From the NCBI RefSeq assembly GCF_017565405.1, contig NZ_JAGEKR010000004.1, positions 1 through 64,000 on the forward strand: 64,000 nucleotides of DNA. The letters run 5' to 3'. This stretch comes from Allobranchiibius sp. CTAmp26 (GTDB taxonomy: Bacteria > Actinomycetota > Actinomycetes > Actinomycetales > Dermatophilaceae). Of the stretch, positions 8,473 through 17,487 are shown piece after piece. The stretch's first letter is position 1, and each line of letters opens with the position of its first letter. The notes under the pieces are model-generated. The model saw only the letters and a list, made by a program, of their open reading frames with translations, ran no database searches and was not told the DNA's origin. A program made the position numbers and the translations under genes.

Positions 8473-8542
8473 CGAGCGGAGGGGTCCGCGCGCGAGCGGA
8501 GGGGAAACAACCCCTCCGCTCGACGCCGGACCCCTCCGCTCG
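8473..8542. repeat. Nested double palindrome, copy 1
   Basis: An outer perfect 16-bp stem (8473..8488 with 8527..8542, CGAGCGGAGGGGTCCG) encloses an inner perfect 12-bp stem (8493..8504 with 8511..8522, CGAGCGGAGGGG) around the loop AAACAA. Inner and outer arms share the core GAGCGGAGGGG, so the order is A, A, A', A' and alternative pairings are possible. It lies between the stops of pdxS and the convergent nucleotidyltransferase. A second copy with the same design is at 55067..55142. It could act as a bidirectional terminator; there is no T-run. Confidence 0.85.
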
Positions 8543-8555
8543 ATGTAAGGAACGG

Positions 8556-9752
8556 TCAGGGCCGGGGGAGTACGACGCCCGTGGGGACCCGTTCGCCCGG
8601 TTCGGGGCCGTGGCCCGCTTCGACCAGAGCGTCGTCGCCGATCACGTTGTCCTGCAGGATGATCGGGCTCTCAACCTGCGCGCGCTGCCCGACCACCGAC
8701 TGCTGCACCACGACTCCCGCGCCGACGTGGGCGTCGGCCATCACGATGCTCCCGTCGACCACGGCGGCGGCTCCGATCTGCGCGCCCGGCCCGACGTAGG
8801 AGCCGCCGAGCACGGAGGCCGTCGGGTCGACCGACGCGCCGGGGTCGATCAGTGCCGGCCCGGAGCGCAGCACCGCGTCCCGCGAGGCCGCCACCAGGGT
8901 CTCCGGGGTGCCGACGTCCACGCCGTACGCGTCCTGCACGTACGCCGTCACCATGGCGCCGTTGCGCAGCAGCGCCGGCATCACGTCACGCTCGAAACTG
9001 ACCACCTCGCCGCGCGGCACGTCGCGCAGGCAGGCGGGGTCGAGCACGTAGGTGCCAGCGTTGACGATGCCGGCGACCGGGTCCGGACCGAGGGGCTTCT
9101 CCTCGAACGCGAGCACCCGGTCGTGCGCATCCAGCGAGAGCAGGCCGTACGCGCGTGCGTCGTCGACCGGCCGCGCGTGGATGCTGGCGACACACCCCTG
9201 CGCGGACCGCGCGTCCTGGAAGAGAAAGAGCTGACGCCGTACGTCGTGACCGGTGAGCTGGTCGCCGTTGAGCACCAGCAGCGTCTCACCCGGCGCGGGC
9301 GCCAGCCGGTCGACCGCCGCCACCAGCGCACCGCCGGTGCCGAGCGGGTGCTCCTCGTGACAGTAGGTGAGGTGCACGCCGTACGCCGACCCGTCGCCGA
9401 GCGTGGGCGCGAACTGCTCCGCCCGGTAGGACGTGGTGAGCACGACCCGGGTGACCCCGGCGGCGGCGAGCCACCGCAGCTGGTGGGCCACCACCGGCTC
9501 ACCGGCGACGGGCAGCAGCGGTTTGGGGGTGTTGTCGGTGAGCGGCGCGAGCCGGGTGCCGAGACCGCCCGCCAGGACGACGGCGGAGGTGCGGGCCGGT
9601 GAAGAGACGGCAGCCACGGCCGGACCGCTCATCGGCTGGGCGACGTCTGCAGGCTGTGCGAACCAGGCTGGATCCAGGGCATCGCGCTCGGCGTCACATC
9701 CCCGTCGTTCAGCTCCTGCGGCACACGCGCTCCCTTGGAAATCGACGGTCAT
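8556..9752 (-). CDS. Sugar-1-phosphate nucleotidyltransferase with C-terminal beta-helix
   Basis: A 398-residue NDP-sugar pyrophosphorylase that would activate a sugar 1-phosphate with an NTP. The signature VVLAGGLGTRLAPLTDNTPK is at about residues 58-78; LVLNGDQ carries the metal-binding Asp; the last 100 residues show hexapeptide repeats (SYVGPGAQIG, ADAHVGAG, DNVIGDDALVEAG) of a left-handed beta-helix. It resembles GDP-mannose/GDP-heptose pyrophosphorylases (ManC/HddC/GmhD types), and hddA and gmhA lie 26 kb away on the other side of the island, so a role in nucleotide-heptose supply is possible but unproven. A TATACT box lies 14 bases before ATG 9752; an alternative start is ATG 9632, which removes 40 non-conserved residues. 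Confidence 0.85.
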   Translation of the reverse strand: MTVDFQGSACAAGAERRGCDAERDALDPAWFAQPADVAQPMSGPAVAAVSSPARTSAVVLAGGLGTRLAPLTDNTPKPLLPVAGEPVVAHQLRWLAAAGVTRVVLTTSYRAEQFAPTLGDGSAYGVHLTYCHEEHPLGTGGALVAAVDRLAPAPGETLLVLNGDQLTGHDVRRQLFLFQDARSAQGCVASIHARPVDDARAYGLLSLDAHDRVLAFEEKPLGPDPVAGIVNAGTYVLDPACLRDVPRGEVVSFERDVMPALLRNGAMVTAYVQDAYGVDVGTPETLVAASRDAVLRSGPALIDPGASVDPTASVLGGSYVGPGAQIGAAAVVDGSIVMADAHVGAGVVVQQSVVGQRAQVESPIILQDNVIGDDALVEAGHGPEPGERVPTGVVLPRP

Positions 9753-9766
9753 CGAATGCGCCGTCG

Positions 9767-9772
9767 AGTATA
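9767..9772 (-). promoter_or_regulatory. -10 box TATACT for the nucleotidyltransferase
   Basis: TATACT on the minus strand, 14 bases before ATG 9752, predicts a leader of about seven bases. The same 69-bp divergent region carries TACTAT (9809..9814, plus strand), seven bases before the ATG at 9822. Confidence 0.5.
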
Positions 9773-9821
9773 GATACCCGTTGGTAACCAGGTGACGTGC
9801 AGCACAGCTACTATTCCCGAC

Positions 9822-10574
9822 ATGCCATCCGAGTCCGGTCAGACCCGCACCGTGTACGTCCCCCGCACCGGCACGAAGGTGACGCTGCTGGTGGGGCTCG
9901 CGCTGATCATCGCCGCCATCTACGTCGCCGTCGTGCCGCTCAGCGTGACGTCGAAGTCGGGCCCGAACTTCGGCTGCGGCACGGCCGTCAGTCCCAACAA
10001 CGACTCATTCGGCAAGACCTACTGCTCCGCGGTCGACAGCGGCGCCCGGTACCGGGCCGTTGCCCTCGGAGCCGGCGGCCTGGTGCTGGCCGGCGTGGGC
10101 GCCGCCCTCTTCGGCTTCGACACCTCGACCCGTACGCGCACACCCCGCCCCGGGTTCGACGACGGGTACGACGACGACGCCGACGACCTGCCGTCGCGGG
10201 GCAGTCGGGGCGGTCGCCGAACTGACAGCGGTGCTTCGGACCACGAAGCGCAAGCCGATCCCGCCGGGGTCGGCGGCGAACGGACCCCGGTGCGCGCGGC
10301 GCCCGCCCGCACCTCACCCGCTCGTGTCGGCGGGGCGTCGCCCGCTCCCCGGCGGGCGGAATCCGCCGGTGAAGGCCGGTCGGCGGTCGACACCGCACCC
10401 GCCCACGCTGCGCACGAAGACGCGGCCGACGACGGTTCGGCCGAGGAGGAGCCGCGCAGTTCGCTGCGGCGTCCCTTCGGCGACCGTCTCAGCCAGCGCG
10501 CCCGGCCCCGCGTCGACGACGACGTCTTCGACGGTGAGTACGACGAACCGGAGGGTCCGCGCAGCCGTCGCTGA
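9822..10574 (+). CDS. Two-helix membrane protein with charged disordered tail
   Basis: A 250-residue protein I do not recognise. Residues 16-40 and about 73-95 are hydrophobic membrane segments; between them lies an outside loop with two cysteines (FGCGTAV and KTYCSAV) that could form a disulfide. The last 150 residues are low-complexity, with acidic runs (DDGYDDDADD) and Arg/Ser/Pro-rich stretches, likely disordered and cytoplasmic. The ATG at 9822 lies seven bases after TACTAT and has no ribosome binding site. It is divergent from the nucleotidyltransferase and 57 bases upstream of the O-acyltransferases. Confidence 0.7.
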   Translation: MPSESGQTRTVYVPRTGTKVTLLVGLALIIAAIYVAVVPLSVTSKSGPNFGCGTAVSPNNDSFGKTYCSAVDSGARYRAVALGAGGLVLAGVGAALFGFDTSTRTRTPRPGFDDGYDDDADDLPSRGSRGGRRTDSGASDHEAQADPAGVGGERTPVRAAPARTSPARVGGASPAPRRAESAGEGRSAVDTAPAHAAHEDAADDGSAEEEPRSSLRRPFGDRLSQRARPRVDDDVFDGEYDEPEGPRSRR

Positions 10575-10631
10575 CGCTGCCGGCTGCGGGCCTGTGTCCG
10601 CCGCACCCACCCTCATGGCCTCTGCCTCCTG

Positions 10632-12581
10632 ATGCCCCGTCGCACGCTCTATCGCTATTCGCCCGCCCTCGACGGCGTCCGCGGCACCGCGATGGTGCTC
10701 TTCATGGCGTTCCACTTCGGTGCGACGTTCCTGCAGGGCGCCTGGGTGGGCATCAACCTCTTCTTCGTCCTCTCGGCCTACCTGATCACCCGGCTGCTCA
10801 TCGAGGAGCACGCACGGTCGGGGCGGCTGGACGTGCTGGGCTTTTACCGGCGCAGGGCGCGGCGGTTGCTGCCCGGCCTGTTCCTGCTGCTGGTCGCACT
10901 GGGCGCCTACGGCACCTTCATCGCGCCGGACGAGGTGCGCACGCCGTTGCGCAGCGACATCCTGGCCACCTTGTTCTACGTCCAGAACTGGCACCTGATC
11001 CTGCGTCAGGACCAGTACTTCGGGGTGTTCAACCCCTCCTTCCTGCGGCACGCCTGGACCCTGTCGGTCGAGGAGCAGTTCTACTTCTTCGTGCCCTTGG
11101 TGGTGCTCCTGCTGGTGCGATGGGTACGCAGCCGCGAGGTGCAGGCGGGCGTGCTGCTCGCGCTGGCGTCGGTGAGCGCGGTGTGGACCGCACATATCGG
11201 CGTCGCCACCGAGGCGGCTCAGACCCACGCCTACTACGGCACCGACACCCGCGCTCAGGCGCTGTGCGTCGGAGCCGCCCTCGCGTTCGCGACCGGTCTG
11301 CGTCGTCGCCGGGCCGAGGAGGTGCGCTTGCCCGCCCCTCTCGTCGCGGTGCTCGGGTGGGGCGGCCTCGCGGCGATGGTCTACGCCTACCTCGGCGTCT
11401 CCTCCTTCCAGCCCTTCATGTATGACGACGGCGGCATCCTCCTGTTCGCGCTCGCGTCCGCCGCACTGGTCCTGGCCTGCGCGGACGGCAGGCGGTCCCT
11501 GTTGCGTACCGTGCTCGGCTGGCGGCCGTTCGCCTACCTCGGACGCATCTCCTACGGGCTCTACCTGTGGCACTGGCCGGTGCTGCTGTGGTTGCAGCGG
11601 GCCCGCCCCGGGATCGGCGCCGCGCCGACCCTGCTGTTCGGGATGAGCCTGACGCTTGCGCTGGCCGCGACGTCGTACCGCTTCGTCGAACGCCCCGTCC
11701 TCCGCGGCGGGGTGCGCGCCCTCGTCCCGTCGCTGCGGACCTCGCGCGCGGTGGTCGCCGGTGCGCTGGCCGCGGTCGTCGTGCTCGCGTTCACCGCGGG
11801 CGCTGCACCTGCCTCCGGCAACGGGCCGGTGCCGATGCTCGTGGCGGGCACCCCGACGTACCGGCCGGCCGCCACGACCACGAGAGTGGCGATCTTCGGC
11901 GACTCGGTGCCCGATCTGCTGGTGCAGCAGAAGCGCCCGGGCACCTATCCGGACCTGCAGCTCACCAACCTCGCCTCGCCGGGGTGTGACCTGGTCGATG
12001 CGCGGTATGCCGATCGGGCCGTCTCGGTGCAGCCTGCGCAGTGCACCTCCACCAAACGCGACCTGGCGACGCTGCTGAAGCGCTCGGGGTCCTCCGAGCT
12101 GGTCATCTTCGGCGGCCTGACGCTGGCCCTGCCGCACAGCGGGCCGTCCGGGGCCGCGGTCGACCTGAACGACGCGTCCTACCGTGCATCCGTCGATGCG
12201 GCGCTGTCCGCCTACCGGGCCGCCGCGCTCGCGGCGGGTGTGCGCAGCGTCAGCGTCGTGACGGTCCCGTGCCGGCAACCGGACGTGAGCCGGTGGCCCA
12301 CCGACTTCGAGCCGTGGTTCGAGCACTCCCAGCAGACCGCCCGGCAGGTGACGCGACCCGTCGCGCTCAACGCGCTGATCACAGCGTGGGCCGCGCGCAA
12401 CGGGGCCCACGTCATCGACCTGTACGGCGCGTTGTGCGGGGACGGCTTCCAGCCGGAACTGAACGGCACGACGCTCTATCGGGACCAGGTGCACTTCACC
12501 GCGGCGGCGGCGCCGATGATCTGGACCTGGCTCGCGCCGCAGATCCGCGCGGCAGCCGGTGCCTCCGGGAGCGGGGGATAG
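10632..12581 (+). CDS. Acyltransferase-3 family O-acyltransferase with SGNH-like domain (first of pair)
   Basis: A 649-residue OafA/OatA-type protein. Residues 1-370 form the ten-helix acyltransferase-3 domain, beginning with YSPALDGVRGTAMVLFMAFH and containing RRRARRLLPGL and the motif LSVEEQFYFF. After a linker, a periplasmic-side SGNH-like domain follows, with VAIFGDSVPDL near residue 418 as block I and YRDQVHFT near residue 615 as the catalytic D-x2-H. Such fusions move an acyl group across the membrane and attach it to a glycan or peptidoglycan sugar. It is two bases from a paralogue with the same layout, so they probably modify the same or sequential positions of the island's glycan. 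Substrate unknown. Confidence 0.9.
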   Translation: MPRRTLYRYSPALDGVRGTAMVLFMAFHFGATFLQGAWVGINLFFVLSAYLITRLLIEEHARSGRLDVLGFYRRRARRLLPGLFLLLVALGAYGTFIAPDEVRTPLRSDILATLFYVQNWHLILRQDQYFGVFNPSFLRHAWTLSVEEQFYFFVPLVVLLLVRWVRSREVQAGVLLALASVSAVWTAHIGVATEAAQTHAYYGTDTRAQALCVGAALAFATGLRRRRAEEVRLPAPLVAVLGWGGLAAMVYAYLGVSSFQPFMYDDGGILLFALASAALVLACADGRRSLLRTVLGWRPFAYLGRISYGLYLWHWPVLLWLQRARPGIGAAPTLLFGMSLTLALAATSYRFVERPVLRGGVRALVPSLRTSRAVVAGALAAVVVLAFTAGAAPASGNGPVPMLVAGTPTYRPAATTTRVAIFGDSVPDLLVQQKRPGTYPDLQLTNLASPGCDLVDARYADRAVSVQPAQCTSTKRDLATLLKRSGSSELVIFGGLTLALPHSGPSGAAVDLNDASYRASVDAALSAYRAAALAAGVRSVSVVTVPCRQPDVSRWPTDFEPWFEHSQQTARQVTRPVALNALITAWAARNGAHVIDLYGALCGDGFQPELNGTTLYRDQVHFTAAAAPMIWTWLAPQIRAAAGASGSGG

Positions 12582-12583
12582 GG

Positions 12584-14566
12584 ATGGTCGCTCTGACCGA
12601 CTCCCGGGTGATGCGCACCGTCCGCGCCGCCCTGAGCACGGATCTCGACCGGCGCGGCCGCGGCTACCGGCGGGCGATCGACGGGTACCGCGGTCTGTTC
12701 ATCCTGCTCGTCGTCGCCTACCACTTCGGCGTCACCGGGCTGGTCGGCGGTTGGATCGGCATCAACCACTTCTTCGTCTTCTCCGGCTTCCTGATCGCCA
12801 CGATGCTCATCAAGGAGCGGGAGCGGACGGGCGCGCTCGATGCGTGGACCTTCTACGTGCGTCGCGCGCGACGGATCGTGCCGGCCATGACCGTCCTGGT
12901 TCTGGCGGTGCTCGTGCACGCTGCGCTCGACGGGAGCGAGACCCACCGGGCGAGGACCGCAGGTGACGCGTTCGCGACCGCGACGTTCTGGCTGAACTGG
13001 CGCCTGATCGCCCGCAACGACCAGTACTTCGACCTCTTCGACGCACCGTCGCCGCTGCGGCACGTCTGGACGCTGGCGGTGGAGGAGCAGTTCTATCTGT
13101 TCGTCCCGGCCCTGATCGGGCTCCTGTATCTGATCTCGCGCCGCAAGATGGTGCGGGCCGCCGTCGTCGCCGCCCTGGCGGTCCTCGGCGCCGGGTGGAC
13201 GGCGTATCTGGTCGGCACGTCGACGGCCACCTTCAGCAGGCTCTACTACGGCACCGACGTGCGATCCCAGGCGCTGCTGGTCGGCGTCGCCGTCGCGTTC
13301 CTGCACACCAAGGTGCGCGGCGTACGACGTCGCGAGATCCCTCTCGCGGTCGCCAACACCTTCGGGATCATCGGCACGATCGCCTCGGTGTCGGCGTTCT
13401 TCGTGCTGGGCGACGCGAGCGTGTGGGTGTTCCGCGACGGCGGTCTGCTTGTCTTCGCGATCCTCGCGGCACTGATGGGCGTCAGCGCGCTGGACAGCCG
13501 CGACCTGCTGATCAACCGCATCGTGGGCAACCGGGTCCTCGTGCACTTCGGTCAGATCTCCTACGGCATGTACCTCTACCACTGGCCCATCAGCCTGTGG
13601 CTGCACGTCCCGCACGCCCCCGTCGTCGTGCAGGGTGCGGTGCAGTTCCTGGTGACCTGGTGCGTCTCGGTCGCCTCCTACCGGCTGCTGGAGATCCCGG
13701 TGATGCAGGACGGGTTCGGCGCGCTGATCCGCCGCGGCCGCAGCTGGGCGGGGCCGGCGGTCGTCGGCTCGGTCGCGGTCCTCGCCCTGGTCGCCCAGTT
13801 CGTCCTGCCCCCGGCCGACGCCTCCACCTGGAACGGCAGACCACTGGACCGGCAGGTGACCTACGTCGCGCCGCCGCGACCGGTCAAGGTGGCCATCGTC
13901 GGGGACTCCATCCCGGCCTCGATTGCGGACGGTTTCGACAGCGCCCGATACGCCGGCTTCGACCTGCTGCGCTACGCCGCGTACGGCGGCTGCGACTTCA
14001 CGGCGGCGACGGTCGTGTTCGGCAGCCGTGTCATCGCCGAGGATCCGCACTGTCCGGCGTGGCGTCGGCAATGGCCGGGGCAGGTCCGGTCCGCGGGAGC
14101 CGATGTCGTGCTGGCCCCCGCCGGGCTCGCGTTCACCCTGCCGCTGCAGATCGACGGCCGGAAGGCTCCACCCCGTTCGCCGCAGCTACGACGCGCCGTG
14201 CTGGGCAGCCTCGACGCGCTGCTCGCTTCGTACGAGCGGACGGGCGCGAGGGAGCTGGACCTGATGAACGTCCCGTGTCGCGTGCTGCACCTGGAGACGC
14301 TGCCCGTCGCGGCGCAACAGAACCTCGGCAGCACGCCGATCGTGCTGGACACGACGTGGATCAACGGCGTCATCTCCGGATGGGTCGCCCAGCACGCAGC
14401 CCAGGGTGTGCACCTGCTGGACCTGGACTCCCGGCTGTGCGCCACCGGCTACCACCCCGTGATGAACGGGACCGCGCTCTACCAGGACGGCGTCCACTTC
14501 ACCCAGGGCGGTGCGCAACTGATCTGGAGCTGGCTGGCTCCGGCCATCGTCGACGACCTGCGCTGA
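12584..14566 (+). CDS. Acyltransferase-3 family O-acyltransferase with SGNH-like domain (second of pair)
   Basis: A 660-residue paralogue of the preceding gene. The membrane domain begins at about residue 25 with YRRAIDGYRGLFILLVVAYHFG and contains LAVEEQFYLF; the C-terminal SGNH-like part has VAIVGDSIPASIADG near residue 437 and YQDGVHFTQGGAQLIW near residue 640. Compared with the first copy it has a 25-residue N-terminal extension rich in Arg. A GGGGG stretch precedes ATG 12584 and the gap to the first copy is two bases, so they form an operon. The tandem pair probably arose by duplication and has since diverged strongly. Confidence 0.9.
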   Translation: MVALTDSRVMRTVRAALSTDLDRRGRGYRRAIDGYRGLFILLVVAYHFGVTGLVGGWIGINHFFVFSGFLIATMLIKERERTGALDAWTFYVRRARRIVPAMTVLVLAVLVHAALDGSETHRARTAGDAFATATFWLNWRLIARNDQYFDLFDAPSPLRHVWTLAVEEQFYLFVPALIGLLYLISRRKMVRAAVVAALAVLGAGWTAYLVGTSTATFSRLYYGTDVRSQALLVGVAVAFLHTKVRGVRRREIPLAVANTFGIIGTIASVSAFFVLGDASVWVFRDGGLLVFAILAALMGVSALDSRDLLINRIVGNRVLVHFGQISYGMYLYHWPISLWLHVPHAPVVVQGAVQFLVTWCVSVASYRLLEIPVMQDGFGALIRRGRSWAGPAVVGSVAVLALVAQFVLPPADASTWNGRPLDRQVTYVAPPRPVKVAIVGDSIPASIADGFDSARYAGFDLLRYAAYGGCDFTAATVVFGSRVIAEDPHCPAWRRQWPGQVRSAGADVVLAPAGLAFTLPLQIDGRKAPPRSPQLRRAVLGSLDALLASYERTGARELDLMNVPCRVLHLETLPVAAQQNLGSTPIVLDTTWINGVISGWVAQHAAQGVHLLDLDSRLCATGYHPVMNGTALYQDGVHFTQGGAQLIWSWLAPAIVDDLR

Positions 14567-14642
14567 CCTCGCGCATCACGACCCGCATGGCTCCACGCCG
14601 CGGGTGCGGCTCAGACACGCGTGGTCGTCGTACGCTGCACCG

Positions 14643-16442
14643 GTGGCGAGCATGGGGGGCCCTCGCGCCGACGTGGGCGACGGTGTGACCGACTCATCGG
14701 CTCCGCGTCCGCGACGGTCCGGGATACGACGCGCGGCTCTCCTCTCCCGCGAGAACGAAGGTCGCCGGGTCATCGTCGGCATAGCCCTGCTCTGTCTTCC
14801 GCTCCTGTACTTCGTGGTGACCGTGCTGGCGCACGGATGGGTACCCCAGGGCGATGAAGCGCTCGTGGCGGTGCGGATCCACGACGTCTGGTCCGCCCAC
14901 CCGCCGCTGGTCGGGATGCGCTCGACGAGCAACGTGAGCAGTCCGGGCGTGTACGCCCATCACCCGGGTCCGATGGAGTTCTATCTCCTCGCCGTCCCTT
15001 ACGCCGTGACCGGCTTCGCCGGGTGGTCGATCATCGTGGGCGACGCGATCGTCGCGTGTTCCTTCGTCGCGATCGCGGTCTGGCACGCGTACCGGGCCGT
15101 CGGGCTCAACGGCGCCTGGATCGCCGGCGCGCTGGTGTTGCTGACCGAACGATCGTTCGGTCACGTGCTGGTCCAGCCGCTCAACACCTGGCCTGCCGTG
15201 CTCGCCCTGGTGGCAGCGCTCGTGCTGGCCTGGCGTCTGGTGCTCGGGCAGTACAAGGCCATGCCCTGGTACGTCGGGTGCGCCACCTACGCCGCGCAGG
15301 CCCAGGTCATCGACTTCTCGGTCGTCGCGGTGCTTTCGGCGTTCCTCGCGATGCTCGGACTGCTGCGCTGGTGGGATCGTCGAGGCGCTGTCTGGCCCAT
15401 CCCGGGCCCGGGCCAGGACAGGTCCCGTGCGCTGTGGTGGCGCCGGCCGGGCTGGATCAGTGTCGGCCTGCTCGTCGTGCTGTGGTTTCCCCCGATGGTC
15501 GATGTCGTCGTCGACCATCCGAACAATCTGTCCGAGCTCATCAGCACCTTCAGCGGTGCGCACAGCGGGCCCATGGTCGGTGTCTGGACCTCGATGCAGG
15601 ACGTCGCCGCTCTCGTCGTGCCCGTCGGGGGCCATCTGCGCCATACGGGGGCGTCGACCCCCGGTGCGGCGGGCGCGGTGGCGGCACTTCTCGTCGTCGC
15701 GGTGCTGTTCCACGCGATCTGGACCGGTCGGGGCGTCTTTCGACAGGGCAGTGGTCGCGACGGGGCGGTGGCCTCGGCGGCGGCCGTCGGCCTCGTCCTC
15801 ACCGGCGCTCTGGTGTGGACCGGGTCCCACGCGGTCTACCCCCTGCAACTGCTCTACCTGGACCTCGTGCAGCCCGCGGCCCTGTTCGCCTCGATGATCG
15901 CGATATGGGCGGTGTGCCGACGTGTGGTGCGGCTGCTGGTGAGGACGAGACGGCTACCGGCGTGGCGCGGGACCGCGGGCGCGGTCGTCGCCGTGGTGGC
16001 CGTCGCGGTAGCGGTCACGATCGCCCTCCTCCCCGCCGTTCACAACGTGACTCGGCAGTCGCAGGACGATCAGCGGCTGGCGGGTCGGGTGGTCGCTGCC
16101 GCCGGCAACCTGCTCGGCGCTCACGGTGGGCTGCGCCGACCCATCGTCGTCCAGGGATACGGACTCACCTCCTACAGCAGTCTGAGTCCCGCGGTCTGCG
16201 CAGCGCTCGTCGCCGGCGGCGAGAAGGTCTACTTCGACTCTGTCTGGCCGCTGCCTCAGGATGACGACTTCCGGCGCTCCCGCAATGCACCCCGCTCCTC
16301 GTGGCGGCTCGTCCTGCGCGAGCGCACGGGCACGGGTCCCTGGTCGCTTCCCGTGGTCCCGGGGAGGACCGTGGCCACGACCACTGTGGTCCCTCACCCC
16401 GGCGGGTCGCAGGTGACGGTGCAGCTCCTGCTGATCGCGTGA
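14643..16442 (+). CDS. Polytopic membrane protein, probable GT-C glycosyltransferase
   Basis: A 599-residue protein with about ten to eleven membrane segments. After the first helix comes an outside loop with PQGDEALVAVRIHDVW; an acidic pair in this first loop is typical of GT-C enzymes using polyprenyl-phosphate sugars. YAHHPGPMEFYLLAVPYAVTG continues that loop. The last 90 residues are extracytoplasmic and lack a named domain. I prefer GTG 14643 because TACGCT (14631..14636) lies six bases before it, the leaderless pattern seen repeatedly here; ATG 14652 and GTG 14685 are alternatives. The family assignment rests on topology and the acidic loop only. Confidence 0.7.
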   Translation: MASMGGPRADVGDGVTDSSAPRPRRSGIRRAALLSRENEGRRVIVGIALLCLPLLYFVVTVLAHGWVPQGDEALVAVRIHDVWSAHPPLVGMRSTSNVSSPGVYAHHPGPMEFYLLAVPYAVTGFAGWSIIVGDAIVACSFVAIAVWHAYRAVGLNGAWIAGALVLLTERSFGHVLVQPLNTWPAVLALVAALVLAWRLVLGQYKAMPWYVGCATYAAQAQVIDFSVVAVLSAFLAMLGLLRWWDRRGAVWPIPGPGQDRSRALWWRRPGWISVGLLVVLWFPPMVDVVVDHPNNLSELISTFSGAHSGPMVGVWTSMQDVAALVVPVGGHLRHTGASTPGAAGAVAALLVVAVLFHAIWTGRGVFRQGSGRDGAVASAAAVGLVLTGALVWTGSHAVYPLQLLYLDLVQPAALFASMIAIWAVCRRVVRLLVRTRRLPAWRGTAGAVVAVVAVAVAVTIALLPAVHNVTRQSQDDQRLAGRVVAAAGNLLGAHGGLRRPIVVQGYGLTSYSSLSPAVCAALVAGGEKVYFDSVWPLPQDDDFRRSRNAPRSSWRLVLRERTGTGPWSLPVVPGRTVATTTVVPHPGGSQVTVQLLLIA

Positions 16443-16584
16443 GCCGCACCGCCGCGCGGACACGCGGGAGTCGGGCCGGACAAGGCGCCAGATCCTGCTG
16501 CTCCGGGTTATCTTCCTACCCACCAGTACAGTGAGCGCCCTCACAGCCTGCGGCGCCAGCGTCGCTCTCAGTCGAAAGCAGTCG

Positions 16585-17421
16585 ATGGATACCACCGCGT
16601 TCTTCACCCAGCTCGAGCACGCCTTCCCCGGTGACCCCCAGGACACCGACCCGATCGACCCGCGGTGGGCGCAGATCGCGCAGGACGTCACCGGGTTCAC
16701 CGGGCCGAACGAGCTGGCGGTGCTCAACGTCGCGGCGTCCGTCCTGCCGCAGGACGAGGCCTACCTCGAGGTCGGCACCTTCAAGGGCAGGTCGCTGTGC
16801 GCGGCCGTGCAGGACAACGGTTCCAAGGACTTCTTCGTGATGGAGAACTTCATGGAGTTCGGGATGGCCGGTCAGGAGGCTCGCACCGAGCTGGAGGACA
16901 ACCTGCGTCGGTACGCCGGGGACGCGGCGGTGCACCTGCTGGAGGGCGACTGCTTCAAACTCATGGCGCAGCTCGGCACCGTCACCAAGCCGGTCGGCGT
17001 GTACTTCTACGACGGCGAGCACACCCTCCTCGCGCACTATCTCGCCCTCGCGGTGGTCGAGCCGCTGCTGGCCGACGAAGCCCTCGTGCTCGTGGACGAC
17101 GCGAGCTGGCCGGTGGTCCAGCGGGCGCACCGGCTCTTCCTGCGGCGGCACCCCGGTTGGAGCATCGCCGCGACCTGGGATGCGGCGCACGCCGACGATC
17201 CGCGGTGGTCCAACGGGCTGCACGCGCTGGTCTTCAAACGCACCGTTGCGGCCCACGGTCTCTCCCGGTCCGACGAGACGTTGCGCACCTACCAGACGCA
17301 GGTGCAGGAGAAGCTCAACGCGACCCTGTGGAAGGCGGCGGGAGTCTTCCCGGGGCCGCTCAAGGCCGTGGCGAAGGTCGTGCTCTCACGCTCCCGCGCG
17401 ATCGGCGGCAAGAACGACTGA
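16585..17421 (+). CDS. Class I SAM-dependent methyltransferase (Methyltransf_24-like)
   Basis: A 278-residue methyltransferase. AYLEVGTFKGRSLC is the SAM-binding motif I, and VGVYFYDGEHTLLAHYLALAVVEPLL with VLVDDASW is characteristic of Methyltransf_24/cephalosporin-hydroxylase-like enzymes in polysaccharide clusters, which methylate sugars. The C-terminus is basic and helical. ATG 16585 has a weak GAAAG seven bases upstream; an in-frame GTG at 16531 would add 18 residues, and TATCTT at 16509..16514 could be its -10. It converges with the flippase gene. Target sugar unknown. Confidence 0.8.
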   Translation: MDTTAFFTQLEHAFPGDPQDTDPIDPRWAQIAQDVTGFTGPNELAVLNVAASVLPQDEAYLEVGTFKGRSLCAAVQDNGSKDFFVMENFMEFGMAGQEARTELEDNLRRYAGDAAVHLLEGDCFKLMAQLGTVTKPVGVYFYDGEHTLLAHYLALAVVEPLLADEALVLVDDASWPVVQRAHRLFLRRHPGWSIAATWDAAHADDPRWSNGLHALVFKRTVAAHGLSRSDETLRTYQTQVQEKLNATLWKAAGVFPGPLKAVAKVVLSRSRAIGGKND

Positions 17422-17487
17422 GCCTTCCGCCGGTGGTGGCTGCCTCCCGACGTCCGCTCGGCTGAGAGGCCGGTCGAGGTCGCGGTG

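Noticed and set aside
10314-12494. Long minus-strand open frame (726 codons) and another at 12476..14071
   Set aside because: Both are antisense to the O-acyltransferase pair with intact motifs; typical of high-GC third-position effects.
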